Below, one piece after another: positions 1 to 8,807 of a stretch of 64,000 bases of DNA. Origin of the DNA: Lachnospiraceae bacterium. Its GTDB lineage: Bacteria; Bacillota; Clostridia; Lachnospirales; Lachnospiraceae. The stretch is taken from the NCBI GenBank assembly GCA_017484135.1, contig JAFUTQ010000062.1, positions 1 to 64,000 on the forward strand, given 5' to 3'. The position numbers were made by a program, and so were the translations under genes. Each line of letters begins with the position of its first letter. The stretch's first letter is position 1. The notes beneath the pieces were generated by a model. The model was not told the origin of the DNA and did not search any database. It saw only the letters and a program-made list of their open reading frames with translations.

Positions 1-94
1 CGGAATGACTGCCGCAATTAACAGGTAACAAAAAATCGCCTCCAATCAAAAAACTTACCGGCTGAGCCGGAACGATATGTTTCTTGATTAAACA

Positions 95-116
95 GGCGCG
101 AAGCGCCGCATTTTTT
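95..116 (+). terminator. Possible intrinsic terminator of an upstream gene
   Basis: A short GC-rich hairpin (stem 95-99 with 103-107, loop GAA) is followed after three bases by six T residues (111-116). It would end a transcript entering from outside the window. The stem is only 5 bp, so the call is tentative. The rest of 1-246 holds no gene I can support. Confidence 0.4.
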
Positions 117-246
117 GAGGAAAATGTCAAGTGTTTTTGGAAAAAAAAGTGGGGGATTTTATAAAAAATGGAATCTGAAAGCCTTATATTTACTGGCTTA
201 GAGATTCCGAGAGATTATGACTATAAAAAGGAGGAGACTGATATAA

Positions 247-2292
247 ATGATGATTCCAGATATGGACAGTATAAAAAAATTAAAACAAGACATAGAAAAC
301 AAACTGAATGCAATCGAATTAGAGGAAGCAGGACGGTTAATTTCAGAATATGAAAAAATGGCCCCAATGGATATGGAGTTGATTACTTATAAAACGCTGT
401 ATTATTTATATGAAAATGAGCTTGAGCAGGCAATACAATATGCGCGTTCAGGAGTACGCCGATATCCGATGAATGGGGATATGTATTATAATCTTGCCAA
501 CGTTTATGAGGCAAAAAATGAACTGTTATCTGCATGTAAAAATTATACGAAGGCCCAGCTGATCTATGAGTATGCAGAAGACGAGAAATGGCGGTTTTTA
601 TGCATAAAAGAAACTATGGATAGTTTGTGGGATAGAATTGATGAGATATTAACGCAGACCAGACAGATAGGGGACAATGCTTATGCTCAGAAAGTGCAAC
701 AATATGCAGAACGACAAAAAACATATTTTGGATTAGTGAACAGCAGCTACAGAAGCTGTGATCAAATTGTAGGCAGGTATCATTGGATCAGTGATTATGA
801 AAAGAAGTATGTAGGCGTATACAGAACTGCCGTATTGAATTTTGTGGGAGAAAATAATTGGGATGTGATCCACATAAAAGGAGAATTTTTGACTGTTGAA
901 GAAGGGACACATTACAGCATTGGAGGAACTGCAGAGGAGTATCTTCTTCCCATTGCGGTAGAGCAGGAAAATACAGTTCATGATTTTATGCAAGAGGACA
1001 AAAAATATCAAATTTTGCAGAGACGGAATAAACAATTCAATTACTATAGAGTAAAACAGGGAACAGAGGTTGTCTCCAGTCAAAAAGGATATTATGGAAA
1101 ACCGATCCCATTAGGGCATGATGGGAAAAGGAAAAAACTGGTATTGAATATTTTCGCAGACGGATTGTCGCAGGAAATACTCGATGGGAAGAATTTTGCA
1201 CAAATCATGCCGCATACCTATGCTTTTTTCAGGAGAGGAATGATTTGTACACAAGCGTACAGTTCGGCAGAATGGACATATCCCAGTCTTGCAAATTATG
1301 TGACCGGACTGGATACAGTGCATCATATGATGTTTCACAATCAACTGGATGGTACGCTGCCGGAGGAGGTTCCTACACTGGCGGAGTATTTTCAAGAGGC
1401 GGGATACTATACAGCAAAGGTGGATGGTGAATGGAGAAGCGTCCCGTGTTATGGACATTGTAGGGGATATGACAGATATGTATATCAAAACCCCATGCTG
1501 GGCTCCAGAGGGGAAATTCAGATTGCAGATATCATAGAGCATTTGGAAGGATTTAAAGATACGGATCAGTTTTTGTGGATGTGTATCGGAGATTTGCATG
1601 ATGTGGCAGATGGTTTTGAACTGCCTGTTGGTGTCCAGACAGCACTGAATCTGGAGGAACGTGTGATAGAGGACATAGGAGAGACCTCTGTGAAGCAGGC
1701 GGCCAGCGAGAATAAAATCAAGGCTTTTAAGAAGATGGCTTCTCATGTAGATATATGGCTGAATGCAATCTATACTTATATTGAAGATCATTATTCCGAT
1801 GATGAGATTATCATCAGCTTATTTGCAGATCATGGACAGGGATATCTGATTCCGGAGGGTGGCAAATTCTTGAGTAAAGAGCGTGCGAAGGTGGCATTTA
1901 TGTTCCGGGGAGGACTTTCTGCGCAGATCAGTGATGAGATTATTTCTTCCAGTGATTATATTAGCATTATGTGCAAATTGGCAGGGATTCCCATGAAGGA
2001 TGTGGAGACGATGACGAACTTGCCGGTCTGCTTTGGTGGAGAGAAGGAAAGAGAGTATGCGCTGTGTGAAAGCCTTCATCCGAAGGATCCATACTATGCG
2101 ACGTTTTTTACAAAGGAAAACACGATTTATTTTGAAAATGGAACACCTACTGGGGAGGATGGAAGGTTTGAATTGAAGGACTATACGCTGAGCATCGAGG
2201 ATCTGCAGGGGAATGCGGTAGAGGATGAGGATTTGTATCAAAAATATATGGATATTGTGATGGAGCATATTGCACCGTTAATTATATATTAG
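247..2292 (+). CDS. TPR / alkaline-phosphatase-superfamily (sulfatase-like) protein
   Basis: 681 residues, no signal peptide or membrane segment, so probably cytoplasmic. Residues 1-110 look like TPR helices. From about residue 295 there is an alkaline-phosphatase/sulfatase fold: Asp305 in an FADG motif, Thr344 in WTYPS (the usual nucleophile position) and Asp528-His529 in ADHG (metal ligands). The family hydrolyses or transfers phosphate, sulfate or phosphonate esters. Standing 29 bp upstream of phnW, it could act on phospho- or phosphono-linked glycan substituents; that is inference. The start is set by AAGGAGGAG at 228-236. A second ATG lies directly after the first. Confidence 0.75.
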   Translation: MMIPDMDSIKKLKQDIENKLNAIELEEAGRLISEYEKMAPMDMELITYKTLYYLYENELEQAIQYARSGVRRYPMNGDMYYNLANVYEAKNELLSACKNYTKAQLIYEYAEDEKWRFLCIKETMDSLWDRIDEILTQTRQIGDNAYAQKVQQYAERQKTYFGLVNSSYRSCDQIVGRYHWISDYEKKYVGVYRTAVLNFVGENNWDVIHIKGEFLTVEEGTHYSIGGTAEEYLLPIAVEQENTVHDFMQEDKKYQILQRRNKQFNYYRVKQGTEVVSSQKGYYGKPIPLGHDGKRKKLVLNIFADGLSQEILDGKNFAQIMPHTYAFFRRGMICTQAYSSAEWTYPSLANYVTGLDTVHHMMFHNQLDGTLPEEVPTLAEYFQEAGYYTAKVDGEWRSVPCYGHCRGYDRYVYQNPMLGSRGEIQIADIIEHLEGFKDTDQFLWMCIGDLHDVADGFELPVGVQTALNLEERVIEDIGETSVKQAASENKIKAFKKMASHVDIWLNAIYTYIEDHYSDDEIIISLFADHGQGYLIPEGGKFLSKERAKVAFMFRGGLSAQISDEIISSSDYISIMCKLAGIPMKDVETMTNLPVCFGGEKEREYALCESLHPKDPYYATFFTKENTIYFENGTPTGEDGRFELKDYTLSIEDLQGNAVEDEDLYQKYMDIVMEHIAPLIIY

Positions 2293-2321
2293 GAAGGCTT
2301 TATGGCGAACTGGAGATTATT

Positions 2322-3455
2322 ATGGTAAAGAGAAATATTTTATTAAATCCGGGACCGTCCACGACAACGGATACGGTCAAGATGGCACAGGTAGTGCCGG
2401 ATATCTGCCCCAGAGAACAGGAATTTGTTTCTTTAATGAAAGGCCTGAGAGAGGATCTGGTCAGAATCGTGCATGGAAATACAGATAAATACACATCCGT
2501 GCTATTTTGTGGTTCCGGGACGATAAACATAGATGTCTGTCTGAATTCGCTGCTTCCACAGGGAAAAAAGATTTTAATCGTGAATAATGGAGCCTACAGT
2601 GCAAGGGCGGTGGAAGTCTGTGAGTATTACGGCTTGGATCATATCAATCTGGAATTTCCGGTGGATCAGCTGCCGGATCTGGATGCTGTGGAAAAGGTTT
2701 TAAGGGAGAATCCGGATATTGCTCTGGTGCATACCACGCATAATGAGACGGGAACCGGGATTTTAAATCCGATCCGGGAGATCGGAGCGTTGGCACATGC
2801 ATATGGAGCGGTTTTCACGGTGGATACCACGTCTACCTATGCCATGCGTCCGATTGATATCGAAAAGGACAATATTGATTTTTGTATGGCCTCTGCACAA
2901 AAGGGGCTGATGGCGATGACGGGGTTATCCTTTGTCATCGGGAATCGGGCGATCATTGAACAATCCAAGGAATATCCCAGACGTTCCTATTACTGCAACC
3001 TGTATCTTCAGTATCATCACTTTGAAAAAACAGGAGAGATGCATTTTACGCCTCCCGTCCAGACGATTTATGCGGCCATTCAGGCCTTGAAGGAATATTT
3101 CGAGGAGGGAGAAGAGGCAAAGTGGGCACGGCATACGAGAGTGTTTGAGGCGATTCATAGAGGATTGGACGAGCTGGGCTTTCGGGATGTGATCAAAAGA
3201 GAGTGGCAGGCGGGGCTGGTGGTGTCTGTCATATATCCAGATGATCCGAATTGGGATTTTGACCGGATTCATGATTATTGCTATGAACGGGGCTTTACGA
3301 TATACCCGGGAAAAATATCGGGTGAAAATACATTTCGTCTTTGTGCATTGGGGGCAATCGATGAAGAGGATATTGTTGCATTCTTTCAAGTGTTGAAAAA
3401 AGCGTTGGAGGAAAATCATGTGAGGGTTCCCGTTCAGTATACAACAATATGTTAA
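2322..3455 (+). CDS. phnW: 2-aminoethylphosphonate:pyruvate aminotransferase
   Basis: 377 residues, the usual length for this PLP-dependent class V aminotransferase. It interconverts phosphonoacetaldehyde plus an amino donor with 2-aminoethylphosphonate. The N-terminus carries LLNPGPS, the conserved phosphonate-binding opening. The Schiff-base lysine is Lys194 in a SAQKG motif, and TTHNETGTG and VDTTS match the cofactor-binding region. With the PEP mutase (7481-8776) and phosphonopyruvate decarboxylase (8808-9947) it completes AEP synthesis, so the biosynthetic direction is likely (often called AepZ or PhnW). It is separated from those genes by inserted modules, and eroded copies of this gene occur at 4851-4951 and 6537-6650. 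Confidence 0.88.
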   Translation: MVKRNILLNPGPSTTTDTVKMAQVVPDICPREQEFVSLMKGLREDLVRIVHGNTDKYTSVLFCGSGTINIDVCLNSLLPQGKKILIVNNGAYSARAVEVCEYYGLDHINLEFPVDQLPDLDAVEKVLRENPDIALVHTTHNETGTGILNPIREIGALAHAYGAVFTVDTTSTYAMRPIDIEKDNIDFCMASAQKGLMAMTGLSFVIGNRAIIEQSKEYPRRSYYCNLYLQYHHFEKTGEMHFTPPVQTIYAAIQALKEYFEEGEEAKWARHTRVFEAIHRGLDELGFRDVIKREWQAGLVVSVIYPDDPNWDFDRIHDYCYERGFTIYPGKISGENTFRLCALGAIDEEDIVAFFQVLKKALEENHVRVPVQYTTIC

Positions 3456-3539
3456 CACGTTGAAACTTGGTTAGAACAACGTGAAAGTATATGTGTGTTG
3501 AAGATGGAGTCAGACGATATTGTTATGCCTATAACGCAA

Positions 3540-3589
3540 GAGAGCCGGATGACTCCGACTCTCTCAAGTATGCATCCGCAAATGCATAC
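3540..3589. other. Two adjacent hairpins downstream of phnW
   Basis: Hairpin one pairs 3540-3549 with 3554-3563 (one mismatch). Hairpin two pairs 3568-3575 with 3582-3589 (perfect, 8 bp). They lie between the converging phnW and Abi-type genes and could stabilise or end either transcript, but neither strand shows a T tract directly after the stems, so a standard intrinsic terminator is not supported. Confidence 0.35.
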
Positions 3590-3638
3590 CCCAATTAGTA
3601 CTTATAATATACAACAAGCATTGAAAAAATGCAAGTTT

Positions 3639-4619
3639 TTACAAAAAATTTTTTAAAATATCCATTCTCGATGCCAAATCTGGATGAATCACCATCGCAG
3701 CAACCTTAGGATTAACAGCTTGCTTATAATTATCTGTTATCTTTTCAAACTCCCGAATAAATGCTTTTATTTCTGTCTTTGATACCTTCAGTAGTTTCAT
3801 ATAGTAGCACATAAGAATAATGTAGTCGCCAATTGTTTTGAAATTCACATATGGCAATCCGATTTCAAGTTTCAAGCACTGCTGCATTGCACCGGTAGGA
3901 TCAATATTCCTGAACCTGGTATCGAAAACTACTGCATTATGTGCAATAGCATTTCGTAAATCTTTTAATGTGTATATGTATTTATATATCAATTGTCTAC
4001 CGGTATCGCAAGACACATTTAGAGATAAACGCTTTGAAATATCATCTCGAACATCATATGTAAGGCATGATAATAAATATCCCAAATCACCCATTGTCAT
4101 TATTTCAAATAAAGCCCATATCGGAACATCTGAATATCCAATATTATTATAGAAATGCGTTATTTTTGGATTATTCTTCTTATAGGCATATGCAAGGCTA
4201 GACTGAATAGTATTCTGTAAATTTAGCTTATTCTGTTGCAATTTCCTTTTCTGCTCTGTAGTTGCTGAAGCCGGTGCGTTGTTGTATCCGCTAACAACCT
4301 TATCATACATATCCTGAATAGCTTCCGAATTGGCATTTACCAAAATGCTTTCCAATACAATGTTTTTTACTGCGGTCTCAATAAACATCATTTTTCCATA
4401 TAACAATGCCTTCAAATCAGAATCGTATTGAATAGTAGCATAGACTTCATCATATGACGTAAATGGTAATCGTGTATGCGCATTTCCAAAAAAACGATAC
4501 CCCTTGTATCCATGAAAATATCCTGTATTAATGAGTTGACGCTTCTGCTTGGAGCCCTGTATTGAAATTCCACTATCTCGTAAATGCCGCATCAGAGCAT
4601 CTGCTTTTTTATAACTCAT
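3639..4619 (-). CDS. Abi-family protein (Abi_2, HEPN-type abortive infection)
   Basis: 326 residues, the typical size of AbiD/AbiF-like proteins (Abi_2). The N-terminus has the usual helical opening including a GYFHGYKGYRF block. About two thirds along lies an RNAIAH sequence, the R-x4-6-H motif of HEPN RNases, within a conserved LRNxIAHN context. The family is linked to abortive phage infection, probably by RNA cleavage on activation. It is the only minus-strand gene in the glycan locus and stands alone between phnW and a miniature phnW remnant, which suggests transferred cargo. No antitoxin partner is visible. Confidence 0.8.
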   Translation of the reverse strand: MSYKKADALMRHLRDSGISIQGSKQKRQLINTGYFHGYKGYRFFGNAHTRLPFTSYDEVYATIQYDSDLKALLYGKMMFIETAVKNIVLESILVNANSEAIQDMYDKVVSGYNNAPASATTEQKRKLQQNKLNLQNTIQSSLAYAYKKNNPKITHFYNNIGYSDVPIWALFEIMTMGDLGYLLSCLTYDVRDDISKRLSLNVSCDTGRQLIYKYIYTLKDLRNAIAHNAVVFDTRFRNIDPTGAMQQCLKLEIGLPYVNFKTIGDYIILMCYYMKLLKVSKTEIKAFIREFEKITDNYKQAVNPKVAAMVIHPDLASRMDILKNFL

Positions 4620-4787
4620 AGATGCCTCCTGAAATTAATTTTAATACAATTATAATGCGATTTAACAGCAAAAACAAGACAGTTTTCCGCGGACATGACT
4701 TTTACGCTGGCGCATCGAGGAATATTTCGCTATAAAAAGCAGAGAGATTTATTTATTTTCAAGTTACAATTTACGGGAACCTGACAC

Positions 4788-4817
4788 TTGAAAAACAGAA
4801 AAAGATTTTTATATAAT
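4788..4817 (+). promoter_or_regulatory. Promoter-like sequence before the phnW remnant
   Basis: TTGAAA (4788-4793), an 18-base spacer and a perfect TATAAT (4812-4817). It reads into the eroded phnW copy, so it may be the promoter kept from the duplicated segment, now without a full gene. Confidence 0.5.
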
Positions 4818-4850
4818 GAAGGTAACTATTACTTGGTAAACTTAGGAGAT

Positions 4851-4951
4851 GGAGATTCGTATGGTAAGGGATTAGACGAACTGGGCTTTACGATATACCC
4901 GGGAAAGATATCGGAGGAAAATCATGTGAGGATTCCTGTTCAGTATGAGTA
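4851..4951 (+). pseudogene. Miniature remnant of phnW
   Basis: The sequence is a collage of phnW pieces in order: the region just before and over its start codon (ggagatt..., ATGGTAA at 4861), a piece matching the part near 3162, a piece matching 3291-3320, and the 3' end matching 3408-3440. The missing parts join at short shared sequences such as GGGCTTT. The result is a gene reduced from about 1.1 kb to under 0.1 kb with a stop after four codons. It separates the Abi gene from the XRE-ImmA pair. Confidence 0.75.
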
Positions 4952-5001
4952 AAACCCGCATGCGGGCAGATGAAAAATTCATAAAAAATTTGTTAAAATT
5001 C

Positions 5002-5031
5002 TTGTCAGATTGGGAATGCTAAGGATATAAT
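5002..5031 (+). promoter_or_regulatory. Promoter of the XRE-ImmA operon
   Basis: TTGTCA (5002-5007), an 18-base spacer and TATAAT (5026-5031). Transcription would begin near 5038, downstream of an in-frame ATG at 5033, which supports the start at 5117 for the next gene. Confidence 0.6.
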
Positions 5032-5116
5032 AATGTTGAGAAATTCGACAAGTTTATTGACGAAGAGGGGTTGTTTTGTTAGAATATCTCATGTGCATTT
5101 TTTTAGGAGGGTTGTC

Positions 5117-5461
5117 ATGAAGGAGTTCAATGTAGAGAAATTTTGCAAAGATTTAATTACTCTACGAGGAAAAGAATCACAGGCTTCATTTGCTCAGAAG
5201 CTTGATATTAAAAGACCTACGTTATCTTTGTTAGAAAATGGCAAGCAAATGCCGACAATTGATATTCTCAGTCGTATCTGCAGCTTATCGGGAAAAAATA
5301 CGGATGAGTATTTTGTTGAGTCAACAACGGATGCTCTGTTATATCTGATGGGAAGTCTGGATGAGTCTGATAAGGCTAAAATTGAGGAAATGGCCGAGCG
5401 TATTCGAATCAAAGAGAAGTATGAATTACTGGCCAAGAGAGGTAGTCATGTCATCGATTGA
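5117..5461 (+). CDS. XRE-family HTH regulator, antitoxin/ImmR-like
   Basis: 114 residues. A Cro/C1-type helix-turn-helix spans about residues 10-65 (SQASFAQKLDIKRPTLSLLENG, then a short helix), followed by a helical tail. Such proteins repress their own operon and are often the partner of a downstream ImmA/IrrE-type protease. The start at 5117 follows AGGAGG at 5105-5110; an upstream in-frame ATG lies within the promoter and is unlikely. The stop overlaps the start of the next gene by 14 bases, a sign of translational coupling. Confidence 0.82.
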   Translation: MKEFNVEKFCKDLITLRGKESQASFAQKLDIKRPTLSLLENGKQMPTIDILSRICSLSGKNTDEYFVESTTDALLYLMGSLDESDKAKIEEMAERIRIKEKYELLAKRGSHVID

Positions 5462-6386
5462 TCATAATGAATTGTTTGAGCAGTATTATCAAAATGAATA
5501 TGATTTTAATACGGCTTCTCTTTCCCCTGATGAAATTGCTGATATCAAAAGACTTGCCAGAGAGAAGAGAGTGGACTATGCGTTGGCACCGATGGGAACG
5601 GGTGTGTTCGATTGGATTTTAAAGCAGAATAGCAATATTCGTTTTGAATTAGTGCCCTTTGATTCGGAAAAGATTGATGGAATGTTGTATATTCCGACCA
5701 TGGGAAAAGAAAGGGCATATATTATTCTTAATGCAAATAAGCCATTGGCCAATCAGATTTTTACAGCAGCACATGAATATTATCATTATGTGAGAGATTA
5801 TCAGAGGTTTAAGGAAACCCCATACATCTGTGACTTCGGTATGCTTAAAGATGTGAATGAAATGAGAGCATGCAGGTTTGCTGCTGAGATTCTATTGCCG
5901 GAAGAGGCATTATTTCACGAAGTACAAGATTATTCCCGGGCTATGAATGTTAAGAGTATGAAGGAGATGGACTTTAATCGCTTTGCAACGTTAATCATCT
6001 TCATGACTGTAAAATATCAAATGCCGTTAAAGGCTGTAATCTACAGACTTTCAGAAGAACACTATATTGATAGTATTGATAAATATATTGAAAATTATGA
6101 ATTCATCAAAAAGGTTTTACAGGAGATAAAGATCTTTGGGAAACGGGTGGATGAATTGTACCGTACAGAGAATAGTTATGTCCTTCCGTACAGTTCAACC
6201 TATCAGGATATGGCGAAGGCTTTTTTTACCGGTAATGCTTTGCGAGAAGATATCTTGGAGGACGCTGTAAAGCTGAATCTGAACATGAATCTGATCAACG
6301 GGCTTCTTGTTGAGGACACAGAAGTGGACGACGATGACGATGATGATGATGAGCTGTTCTCAATTATCAATGCAAAGCGAGGGTAA
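5448..6386 (+). CDS. ImmA/IrrE-family metallo-endopeptidase
   Basis: 312 residues from the ATG at 5448, which overlaps the XRE gene. The zinc protease motif HExxH is His109-Glu110...His113, with a downstream EMRACRFAAE block near residue 143 supplying the third ligand, as in COG2856 proteins. These enzymes cleave a partner repressor after a stress or DNA-damage signal (the ImmR/ImmA pair of ICEBs1 is the model). The C-terminus carries a run of eight Asp residues after a DTEV sequence, encoded by repeated GA(C/T) codons at about 6328-6352. No integrase or phage gene accompanies it, so the pair may be an independent toxin-antitoxin-like or defence module. Confidence 0.8.
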   Translation: MSSIDHNELFEQYYQNEYDFNTASLSPDEIADIKRLAREKRVDYALAPMGTGVFDWILKQNSNIRFELVPFDSEKIDGMLYIPTMGKERAYIILNANKPLANQIFTAAHEYYHYVRDYQRFKETPYICDFGMLKDVNEMRACRFAAEILLPEEALFHEVQDYSRAMNVKSMKEMDFNRFATLIIFMTVKYQMPLKAVIYRLSEEHYIDSIDKYIENYEFIKKVLQEIKIFGKRVDELYRTENSYVLPYSSTYQDMAKAFFTGNALREDILEDAVKLNLNMNLINGLLVEDTEVDDDDDDDDELFSIINAKRG

Positions 6387-6392
6387 TTGCCT

Positions 6393-6528
6393 ATGATAAC
6401 ACCGTTGAAGAAAATTGCTTTGCATGATTTAATCAATTTATAAAAAATACTGTGCGGATGTGATTAAAAGGCATGGGTTGCCTGTAACTTTCGGAGAGTA
6501 TATTAAAGCGTCACAGGACTATTTATAA
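6393..6528 (+). pseudogene. Frameshifted fragment of an unrecognised gene
   Basis: A 16-codon frame from ATG 6393 stops at 6443. A second frame (6442-6528) reads on with a protein-like sequence including a KRHGLPVTFGEY stretch before its stop. Together they look like both ends of a deleted and frameshifted gene. I do not recognise the family. Confidence 0.3.
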
Positions 6529-6536
6529 CAGAAAAC

Positions 6537-6650
6537 GATGTGAGGATTCTCATTAAATATGAGAGGTAGAGAATACAGATGTGAAGAATCCAAATTAATA
6601 TGTAAAAAGATATACTAACACTATGAAACATGGTTGGACAAAAGTATACA
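6537..6650 (+). repeat. Third copy of the phnW tail and downstream flank
   Basis: 6537-6567 resembles the last codons of phnW (compare 3411-3445: GATGTGAGGATT..., CATTAAATATGAG). 6618-6648 resembles the sequence just after the phnW stop (compare 3455-3490: TAACAC..TGAAAC.TGGTT.GAACAA). The XRE-ImmA pair therefore lies between two phnW-derived scars, as the Abi gene does. Confidence 0.55.
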
Positions 6651-6659
6651 GGAGATTGA

Positions 6660-7397
6660 ATGCAAATGAATTATCAATGGAAAGAAGTATGGGAAAAACG
6701 CACAGGTAATCTGGATCAAATAAGTCGTGAGAATACGCAAGAATTCTTCGAGGAATTAAAAAGAATCGATGGATTTGATATTACCGGGAAAGTGGAATCA
6801 GAGGCATGGGCTAATCAGCACAAGGAAATCTTACATAGACTTTCAAAAAAACACGAAATACGAAGTGTGTTTGACGTGGGCTGTGGTTGTGGCGCCAATT
6901 TATATCTTTTTTTTCAAGAAGGACTTCAAATTGGCGGTCTTGACTACAGTAAGACGCTTATTGATATTGCAAAAGAGGTATTTGGTCATGTCGACGTATT
7001 AGAGCTGATTTTGGGGGAAGCAAGAGAAATTTCAACGGAGATAAAATATGATTCAACGATTGCCAATAGTGTGTTTTCATATTTCTCCGGAGAGGAATAT
7101 GCCAAAGATGTTTTAGAGCGGATGGTAGACAAGGCCAGATATAGCGTTGGCCTGTTGGATTTACATGATATTCGGAAGAAAGATAGATTCTTAGAATATC
7201 GTAGAAGGACGATTGAAAATTATGATGAACGATATAAAAATCTTCCCAAATTTTTTTACAGAAAAGAATTTTTTATAGATTTTGCAAAGGAGAAGAATTT
7301 GGAGATTGATTTTTTTGACACGAATGTGAATGGATATTGGAATAATGAATTTGTTTTTGATGTGTACTTGTATAAGGAACGTGGAAACGAAAAATAA
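6660..7397 (+). CDS. Class I SAM-dependent methyltransferase
   Basis: 245 residues. The SAM-binding motif I is FDVGCGCGANLYLF at about residues 76-89, with an acidic GGLDYS end of strand two near residue 105, as in class I methyltransferases. There is no signal peptide. The substrate cannot be read from sequence; its place before the PEP mutase gene suggests methylation of a sugar or phosphonate intermediate of this locus. AGGAG at 6650-6654 supports the start; ATG 6666 is an in-frame alternative. Confidence 0.75.
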   Translation: MQMNYQWKEVWEKRTGNLDQISRENTQEFFEELKRIDGFDITGKVESEAWANQHKEILHRLSKKHEIRSVFDVGCGCGANLYLFFQEGLQIGGLDYSKTLIDIAKEVFGHVDVLELILGEAREISTEIKYDSTIANSVFSYFSGEEYAKDVLERMVDKARYSVGLLDLHDIRKKDRFLEYRRRTIENYDERYKNLPKFFYRKEFFIDFAKEKNLEIDFFDTNVNGYWNNEFVFDVYLYKERGNEK

Positions 7398-7480
7398 ATT
7401 ACTAAATAGAGTACATTTGAAAGTTGTTCGATCTATCGAAGCGCTGGGTGCTGGTTTATTATTAGGTAGAGGATACAAAT

Positions 7481-8776
7481 ATGAAGAAAGTATATACATG
7501 TTTTTGTACGGATGTCATTCACGAAGGACATCTGAATCTGATTTCACAGGCAAAAAAATATGGGGACGTAATTGTAGGAATATTGACGGACGAGGCGATG
7601 ATCCGATTCAACCGGTTTCCCACCATCAGCTTTGAGGAGAGGATGAATCTGGTAAGGGAGCTTTCTGACGTGAGCGAGGTGGTGGTGCAGGAGGACATCC
7701 TGTATAATCAGGTGGTGCGGGATATCCGGCCGGATTATATCATACACGGAGATAACTGGTGTGAAGGTCCCCTGCGGACGCTTCGCGATAATGCGGAAGT
7801 GCTACTGCAGGAGTATGGGGGACAGGTCATTGATGTGCCGTATACATACAGTGAGGAGGTAAAGCGGATCGATCAGCAGATCAAAGAGAAACTTTCGATG
7901 CCGGAATACCGGAGGAAACGCCTGCGTCAGCTGCTCCGGCTTTCTCCCATTGTAAAGACGATGGAGGTTCACAGTGGTCTAACCGGCTTGCTTGTGGAAA
8001 AAACTGTGGTGGAGAATCATGGAGAACTGGATCAGTTCGATGCCATGTGGATCAGTTCACTGTGTGATTCCACGGCCAAGGGGAAACCGGATATAGAACT
8101 GGTGGATATGACCTCCCGGTTTCGGACCATTGATGACGTGATGGAGGTCACGACCAAGCCCATCATTTTTGACGGAGATACGGGCGGACTGATCGAGCAT
8201 TTTGTCTATACCGTGCGCACGTTGGAGCGTATGGGGGTGTCTGCCGTAATCATTGAGGACAAGACGGGACTGAAACGAAACTCGCTTTTTGGAACGGAGG
8301 TAGAACAGACACAGGATTCCATTGAGCATTTTTGTGAGAAGATCCGTGCAGGGAAACGGATACAGCTGACGGATGATTTTATGATCATTGCGCGGATTGA
8401 AAGTCTGATCCTGGAACGGGGCATGGAAGATGCGCTGACCAGAGCAGAAGCTTATGCTGCGGCAGGGGCAGACGGAATCATGATTCACAGTCGGAAAAAG
8501 AATCCGGCAGAGATTTTGGAATTTTGTGATCAATTCCGGGAAACGGACAGGGAAACTCCCATTGTGGTTGTGCCATCCTCGTTTAACAGCGTCACGGAGG
8601 AGGAGTTGATCAGGCATGGGGTAAATATTGTGATCTATGCAAATCAGCTGACCAGAAGCGCGTTTCCTGCCATGGAGCAGACGGTAAAGGATATCTTAAA
8701 GTATCATCGGGCACAGGAGGTGGATGACCGTCTGATGCCGATCAAAGATATTCTGACGCTGATTGATGAGCTGTAA
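7481..8776 (+). CDS. aepX: Nucleotidyltransferase-PEP mutase fusion (phosphonate synthesis)
   Basis: 431 residues in two parts. Residues 1-135 are an RfaE2/TagD-like cytidylyltransferase with HEGH at 14-17 and an ISFEERMNLV block. Residues 145-431 are phosphoenolpyruvate mutase: Asp231 and Asp233 in FDGDTGG bind the metal, and EDKTGLKRNS (259-268) is the mutase signature that separates it from isocitrate-lyase relatives. The mutase turns PEP into phosphonopyruvate, the committed step to C-P compounds. The N-terminal domain could activate a product of the pathway with CTP. The next gene encodes the decarboxylase that pulls the unfavourable mutase step forward. Confidence 0.9.
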   Translation: MKKVYTCFCTDVIHEGHLNLISQAKKYGDVIVGILTDEAMIRFNRFPTISFEERMNLVRELSDVSEVVVQEDILYNQVVRDIRPDYIIHGDNWCEGPLRTLRDNAEVLLQEYGGQVIDVPYTYSEEVKRIDQQIKEKLSMPEYRRKRLRQLLRLSPIVKTMEVHSGLTGLLVEKTVVENHGELDQFDAMWISSLCDSTAKGKPDIELVDMTSRFRTIDDVMEVTTKPIIFDGDTGGLIEHFVYTVRTLERMGVSAVIIEDKTGLKRNSLFGTEVEQTQDSIEHFCEKIRAGKRIQLTDDFMIIARIESLILERGMEDALTRAEAYAAAGADGIMIHSRKKNPAEILEFCDQFRETDRETPIVVVPSSFNSVTEEELIRHGVNIVIYANQLTRSAFPAMEQTVKDILKYHRAQEVDDRLMPIKDILTLIDEL

Positions 8777-8807
8777 ACGATTCAGAGGATGAAAGGGAAA
8801 TATCGTT

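Larger units (their letters stand above)
4620..5116. other. Intergenic region with two promoters and a phnW remnant
   Basis: This 497-bp stretch between the divergent Abi-type and XRE genes holds two promoter-like sequences (4788-4817 and 5002-5031) and an eroded phnW copy (4851-4951). I see no further coding potential. The first 60 bases are AT-rich and probably contain the promoter of the leftward Abi gene. Confidence 0.6.

Noticed and set aside
168..353. 61-codon ORF before the first gene
   Set aside because: It lacks a ribosome binding site at its start and overlaps the well-supported gene at 247 in another frame.
1111..1791. 226-codon minus-strand ORF inside the first gene
   Set aside because: It is an antisense shadow of the sulfatase-like gene; the translation shows no domain pattern and no ribosome binding site.
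3540..3589. Bidirectional terminator between phnW and the Abi-type gene
   Set aside because: The hairpins are clear but neither strand has a T tract right after them, so they were listed only as structure.
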